A stretch of 64,000 bases of DNA from Flavobacterium sp. Root186 (GTDB lineage Bacteria > Bacteroidota > Bacteroidia > Flavobacteriales > Flavobacteriaceae), in contig NZ_LMHW01000013.1 in the NCBI RefSeq assembly GCF_001428525.1, positions 591,132 to 655,131 on the forward strand, read 5' to 3'. Below, piece after piece: positions 60,644 to 64,000 of the stretch (positions are counted from its first letter, which is position 1; every line of letters begins with the position of its first letter). Both the position numbers and the translations under genes were made by a program. The notes below the pieces were generated by a model, which saw only the letters and a program-made list of their open reading frames with translations, searched no databases and had not been told where the DNA came from.

Positions 60644-62062
60644 TTAATTAAAACTTCGTGGTCCTAAGAAATTTGTAGTTGTGGTTTCGAGCAGTTCTTT
60701 ACCGTTGTAAACGCCAATTTTTACATTAGTTTTGTCACTTTCCAGTAAAACTTCATCTATTTCTATAAATAAAGTTCCTTGTGAAATAGCTTCTTTTGCC
60801 ACTTTAAAATGCTCTTTCCCTACATTATTAATTTCACCTTTCTGATCGATTAATTCAAAATGAATATCATTATAATCTTTCATGGTTTTGTTGACAATTT
60901 TATAGGTATAAACATTACTTATCTTATCTCCTTTATGCTGAAAAAGCTGTCCAGGTAAGCGCAGAATAACGGCCTGAACATCCGTTCTTAAAAACAACAT
61001 ACCGACAAAAACACCCAATAGAATAAAAAGTACTGCACTGTAACCTTTCATTCTCGTAGTAAACTTAAAAGGTTCTTTCTTAACAATCTCATCTTCTGAT
61101 GCGTAACGAATAAGACCTTCTGGCAATCCTACACTTTCCATTATGTGATCGCATTCGTCAATACAAGCGGTGCAATTTGTACATTCTAATTGAGTTCCAT
61201 TTCGAATATCAATTCCCATTGGACAGACATGAACACATTGAAGACAATCAATACAATCTCCTTTTCCGGTTAAAACTCTGTCTTCCTTTTTATTGAATTT
61301 TGCTCTTCCGGTTTCTTTTTCTCCTCTTACAAAATCATATGCGACATTTATAGATTTGTTATCTAAAAGAACGCCTTGCAGTCTTCCGTACGGGCAGGCA
61401 ATAATACAAACCTGTTCACGAAACCAAACAAAAACAAAATAGAAAACTCCGGTAAAAATAAGTAGTGCAATAAAATTACTTGACTGTTGAACTGGTCCTT
61501 GCTCTACCATTAATAGTAAAGCATCACTCCCAACTAAATAAGCCAGAAAAATATTGGCAATACCAAAAGAAATCAAAAAGAAAATAGTCCATTTAGTCAA
61601 TCTTTTTTTGATTTTCTCACCATTCCATTCCTGTCTTGCTAAACGTGATTGTGAACCGCGGTCTCCGTCAATCCAATATTCGATTCGGCGAAAAACCATT
61701 TCAAGAAAAATGGTCTGTGGACAAATCCATCCACAAAATATTCGACCAAAAACAACAGTAAATAAAAGTATAAAGACAACGCCAATAAGCATTGAAATTA
61801 CAAAGAGGTAAAAATCCTGCGGCCAAAAAGGAAAGCCGAAGATATTAAAACGACGTTCAATAATATTGAACATCATAAACTGGTTTCCGTTTACTTTTAT
61901 AAACGGATTTATTATCAAAATTGCCAATAAAATATAGCTGACAATTTTTCGATAATCATAAAATTTACCAGACGGTTTCTTCGGGAAAATAAATTTCCTT
62001 TTACCACCTTCATCTATTGTTCCAATGGTATCTCTAAAAGCTTCGTCTGGTAAATTTGACAT
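60644..62062 (-). CDS. ccoG: cytochrome c oxidase accessory protein CcoG
   Basis: The 472-residue membrane protein has several transmembrane segments and iron-sulfur motifs. GRIFCGWICPQTIFLEMVFRRIEYW matches the RdxA/FixG/CcoG family and CLQCVHVCPMGIDIRNGTQLECTNCTACIDECD holds two 4Fe-4S clusters. A C-terminal immunoglobulin-like domain follows. CcoG is thought to reduce copper during cbb3 assembly. It is in the cco operon. Confidence 0.95.
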   Translation of the reverse strand: MSNLPDEAFRDTIGTIDEGGKRKFIFPKKPSGKFYDYRKIVSYILLAILIINPFIKVNGNQFMMFNIIERRFNIFGFPFWPQDFYLFVISMLIGVVFILLFTVVFGRIFCGWICPQTIFLEMVFRRIEYWIDGDRGSQSRLARQEWNGEKIKKRLTKWTIFFLISFGIANIFLAYLVGSDALLLMVEQGPVQQSSNFIALLIFTGVFYFVFVWFREQVCIIACPYGRLQGVLLDNKSINVAYDFVRGEKETGRAKFNKKEDRVLTGKGDCIDCLQCVHVCPMGIDIRNGTQLECTNCTACIDECDHIMESVGLPEGLIRYASEDEIVKKEPFKFTTRMKGYSAVLFILLGVFVGMLFLRTDVQAVILRLPGQLFQHKGDKISNVYTYKIVNKTMKDYNDIHFELIDQKGEINNVGKEHFKVAKEAISQGTLFIEIDEVLLESDKTNVKIGVYNGKELLETTTTNFLGPRSFN

Positions 62063-62072
62063 GATATTCTAA

Positions 62073-63014
62073 TTATTTTTTAACTTCTGTGGTATCTTTT
62101 TTTGTATTGGCTGCTGCATCTGTTTTAGGAGCACTTTCATCTACCCAAACATCACCTTCTGGTGCTTTTGGTTCTTTTGGATTTGATCCTTGCAATGATA
62201 AAATGTAACTCGCTACTTTTTGAATTTCTTTTGGTTTCATACCGTTTGTTTTCCAGGAAACCATTCCTTTTCCATCACGTCCACCATTGGTTATGGTATG
62301 AAATACATTTTTAATTCCTCCACCTAAAATCCAATGGTCATCTGTTAAGTTAGGTCCAATTTGTCCTCCTGCATCTGCTCTGTGACAAGCCGCACAATTC
62401 ATTGCGAAAATTTCTTTTCCTGCAGCCAGACTTGCATCATCAGTCAGTAAAACAACCGTCTTTTCATCCATTAAATCCGGAGCAGTTTTTAAGTATTCTT
62501 CGACGTCAATTTTAGCTTGTGCCATTTCTTTTTTAAGCTCCATTTCCTGATCATCAGCTCCTAATACATCATAACGAACTACATAGATTACTCCAAAAAT
62601 GATACAGATATAAAATAAATAAACCCACCATGGCGGTAAATTATTATCAAGCTCTTTGATTCCGTCATAATCATGATCCATCAATAAATCAGCCTCTTTA
62701 GACATAGGTTCTGTCTTAGTAAGCTTGTGCATTAGTTCTTTAAACCAAGTGCTTTCCTGAAGACTTAAACTATTCTCATAATCTAATTTTGCTTTTTCTT
62801 CTGGCGATAGTAATTGATACATTACTCGATTTACAGCACTTAGCGTAACTTCGATAGCAATTAAAATAAACAGAAAGACAAATAAAAAGACTGATACCAT
62901 TGGGTATTTTATAAAAGCAGGTCTGTCACCTGAATCTATACAATATTCCATCAAAGCAAATACGATGAAGAAAATCAGCGGTACTCTAACATATACTGGG
63001 AAAAACTTTTTCAT
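62073..63014 (-). CDS. ccoP: cbb3-type cytochrome c oxidase subunit III (CcoP)
   Basis: The 313-residue subunit has two membrane segments near the N-terminus, a third one (PWWVYLFYICIIFGVIYVV), then a cytochrome c domain with a single heme motif CAACH (about residue 206) and the axial methionine in GMVSWKTNGM. CcoP in Proteobacteria has two hemes; here only one C-x-x-C-H is visible. The C-terminus is a proline-rich, charged tail. Confidence 0.92.
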   Translation of the reverse strand: MKKFFPVYVRVPLIFFIVFALMEYCIDSGDRPAFIKYPMVSVFLFVFLFILIAIEVTLSAVNRVMYQLLSPEEKAKLDYENSLSLQESTWFKELMHKLTKTEPMSKEADLLMDHDYDGIKELDNNLPPWWVYLFYICIIFGVIYVVRYDVLGADDQEMELKKEMAQAKIDVEEYLKTAPDLMDEKTVVLLTDDASLAAGKEIFAMNCAACHRADAGGQIGPNLTDDHWILGGGIKNVFHTITNGGRDGKGMVSWKTNGMKPKEIQKVASYILSLQGSNPKEPKAPEGDVWVDESAPKTDAAANTKKDTTEVKK

Positions 63015-63016
63015 TT

Positions 63017-63211
63017 TTATCTATCTTTTGAGATTATAACTTGCCCTTCTTCTAAAGGTATATTACTCATTTCCTGAATTTTATCTTTTTTATAAGAGAA
63101 CACCCAAATGCCCAGTCCTACGAAAAAGAAAAAGAAAATCAAGAGGGAAAGTATCGGGTAAATTTCTACACCCGATATTGTTTCCATATTGTGTTTTATT
63201 TGTTCAAACAT
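63017..63211 (-). CDS. ccoQ: small cbb3 oxidase subunit (CcoQ-like)
   Basis: The 64-residue protein has one membrane segment (ILSLLIFFFFFVGLGIWVF) and follows the KKDKIQEM pattern of CcoQ. It lies between the CcoNO gene and ccoP, two bases from the latter, in one operon. Another ATG (METISGVE) gives a shorter form. Confidence 0.82.
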   Translation of the reverse strand: MFEQIKHNMETISGVEIYPILSLLIFFFFFVGLGIWVFSYKKDKIQEMSNIPLEEGQVIISKDR

Positions 63212-63218
63212 AATGCTG

Positions 63219-64000
63219 TTATTTAGAAGTTTCTTTTACTTTAATATCAGTACCAAGTCTTTGTATATAAGCAATCAAAGCAACAATTTCTCTTTCATTC
63301 ATCGGAATGAATTTTTCACCTTTTGCAGCCGCTTTTTTACGACTGTCTTCATAACTTTTTACAAAGTCAGGATCATTTTCTAAGCTTTTCTCTATTTTAA
63401 CCGCCTGATCTCTTAATGTTTTTTGTGCATTTGCAACTTCTTCTGGCGAGTAAGGAACTCCAAGTGAAATCATCACATTCATTTTCTTTTGAGTCAATGA
63501 AATGTCTAAAGGTTTATTATCAAATAACCATTTATATCCTGGCATAATTGAACCTGCAGATGTACTTTGCGGATTCCACATGTGGTTAAAATGCCAGTTG
63601 TCATTGTACTTACCCCCTACTCTTAACAAGTCTGGACCTGTACGTTTTGACCCCCATAAGAATGGATGATCGTAAACAAATTCCCCTGCTTTTGACTGAA
63701 CTCCGTAACGCTCAACTTCACTTCTAAACGGACGGACTGATTGTGAGTGACAACCTACGCATCCTTCTCTAATATATAAGTCACGTCCTTCAAGTTCTAA
63801 AGGTGTATATGGTTTTACGCTTGAAATAGTTGGAATATTTGATTTTACCATAATCGTTGGTACGATTTGAATAACTCCTCCAATTAAAATGGCGATTGTA
63901 GCCAAAATGGTTAACTGAATTGGTTTTCTTTCTAACCAAGAATGGAATTTTTCTCCACTTAATCTGTTACTGCTTATTTTTTGTAATGCCGGAGCCTGTG
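63219..64000 (-). CDS. cbb3-type cytochrome c oxidase, CcoN-CcoO fusion (C-terminal part)
   Basis: The visible part is the heme c subunit (CcoO): a membrane anchor (LTILATIAILIGGVIQIVPT), the heme motif CVGCHSQ and the downstream GPDLLRVGGKYNDNWHFNHMWNPQSTSAGSIMPGYKWL. Upstream the frame stays open through GEKFHSWLERKPIQ to the window end, which is typical of the Bacteroidetes fusion of CcoN and CcoO. The catalytic CcoN part is outside the window. The gene opens the operon that continues with ccoQ, ccoP, ccoG and ccoH. Confidence 0.93.
   Translation of the reverse strand, partial: QAPALQKISSNRLSGEKFHSWLERKPIQLTILATIAILIGGVIQIVPTIMVKSNIPTISSVKPYTPLELEGRDLYIREGCVGCHSQSVRPFRSEVERYGVQSKAGEFVYDHPFLWGSKRTGPDLLRVGGKYNDNWHFNHMWNPQSTSAGSIMPGYKWLFDNKPLDISLTQKKMNVMISLGVPYSPEEVANAQKTLRDQAVKIEKSLENDPDFVKSYEDSRKKAAAKGEKFIPMNEREIVALIAYIQRLGTDIKVKETSK

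Noticed and set aside
63189..63383. Plus-strand frame over ccoQ and the CcoO end
   Set aside because: It is the shadow of well-supported minus-strand oxidase genes.
1..64000. tRNA or rRNA genes
   Set aside because: No cloverleaf or conserved rRNA stretch was recognised by eye; a tRNAscan search would be decisive.

Overview
The window is chromosomal DNA of a Flavobacterium-like member of the Bacteroidetes (inference). The evidence is low GC, promoters of the TAnnTTTG type, a cbb3 oxidase cluster in the ccoNO-Q-P-G-H order, DUF349 and YetF proteins, an oligomeric ThrA-B-C operon with a Thr/Ile-rich leader peptide, and dense fold-back intergenic repeats. No rRNA, tRNA or CRISPR array was seen. 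Most genes are housekeeping.

Layout: 0-6 kb has a TPR protein and aroE (shikimate dehydrogenase), an outer-membrane-like protein, a DUF349 protein and an OsmC-type peroxidase. 6-10 kb (minus strand) has gyrA followed by a periplasmic TPR protein. 10-15 kb has clpC, a RimB-RimK type fusion and a YetF-domain membrane protein. 15-20 kb (minus) has an SMI1/KNR4 protein, a PiT phosphate transporter with its PhoU-like DUF47 partner, and hutH. 20.5-25.8 kb is the threonine operon: leader peptide, thrA (aspartokinase/homoserine dehydrogenase), thrB, thrC and a strong terminator.

25.8-31.6 kb is the accessory part. It holds an HNH-like zinc protein, a membrane protein paired with a nuclease-fold-like small protein, an IS4-like insertion sequence with 38-bp inverted repeats, an XRE regulator broken by an in-frame amber codon, and several unknown small membrane or lipoprotein genes. 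The IS has replaced most of a second copy of the XRE gene, and degenerate copies of its ends lie nearby.

31.6-42 kb mixes an acetyltransferase, HutD, a Crp/Fnr regulator, a pectate lyase, a HipA-like kinase with DUF3037, NAD(P)H-hydrate dehydratase, gcvT, a tail-specific protease and a YebC protein, with large nested inverted repeats between them. 42-50 kb has a 25-residue membrane peptide, two LamG paralogues, a cysteine-synthase-like enzyme, an S9 peptidase, YbaB and a threonine aldolase. 50-59 kb has prfB with its programmed frameshift, msrB, lpxD, a TetR-controlled membrane operon with two visible operators, an acyl-CoA carboxylase beta subunit, DoxX and hemN. 59.5-64 kb (minus) is the cbb3 cytochrome oxidase cluster, which runs off the right end.

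The most unusual signals are the threonine attenuator region, the IS/XRE rearrangement with its mini-element remnants, the TetR operator pair, the family of nested fold-back repeats that reach gene ends and starts, and the small membrane peptide.
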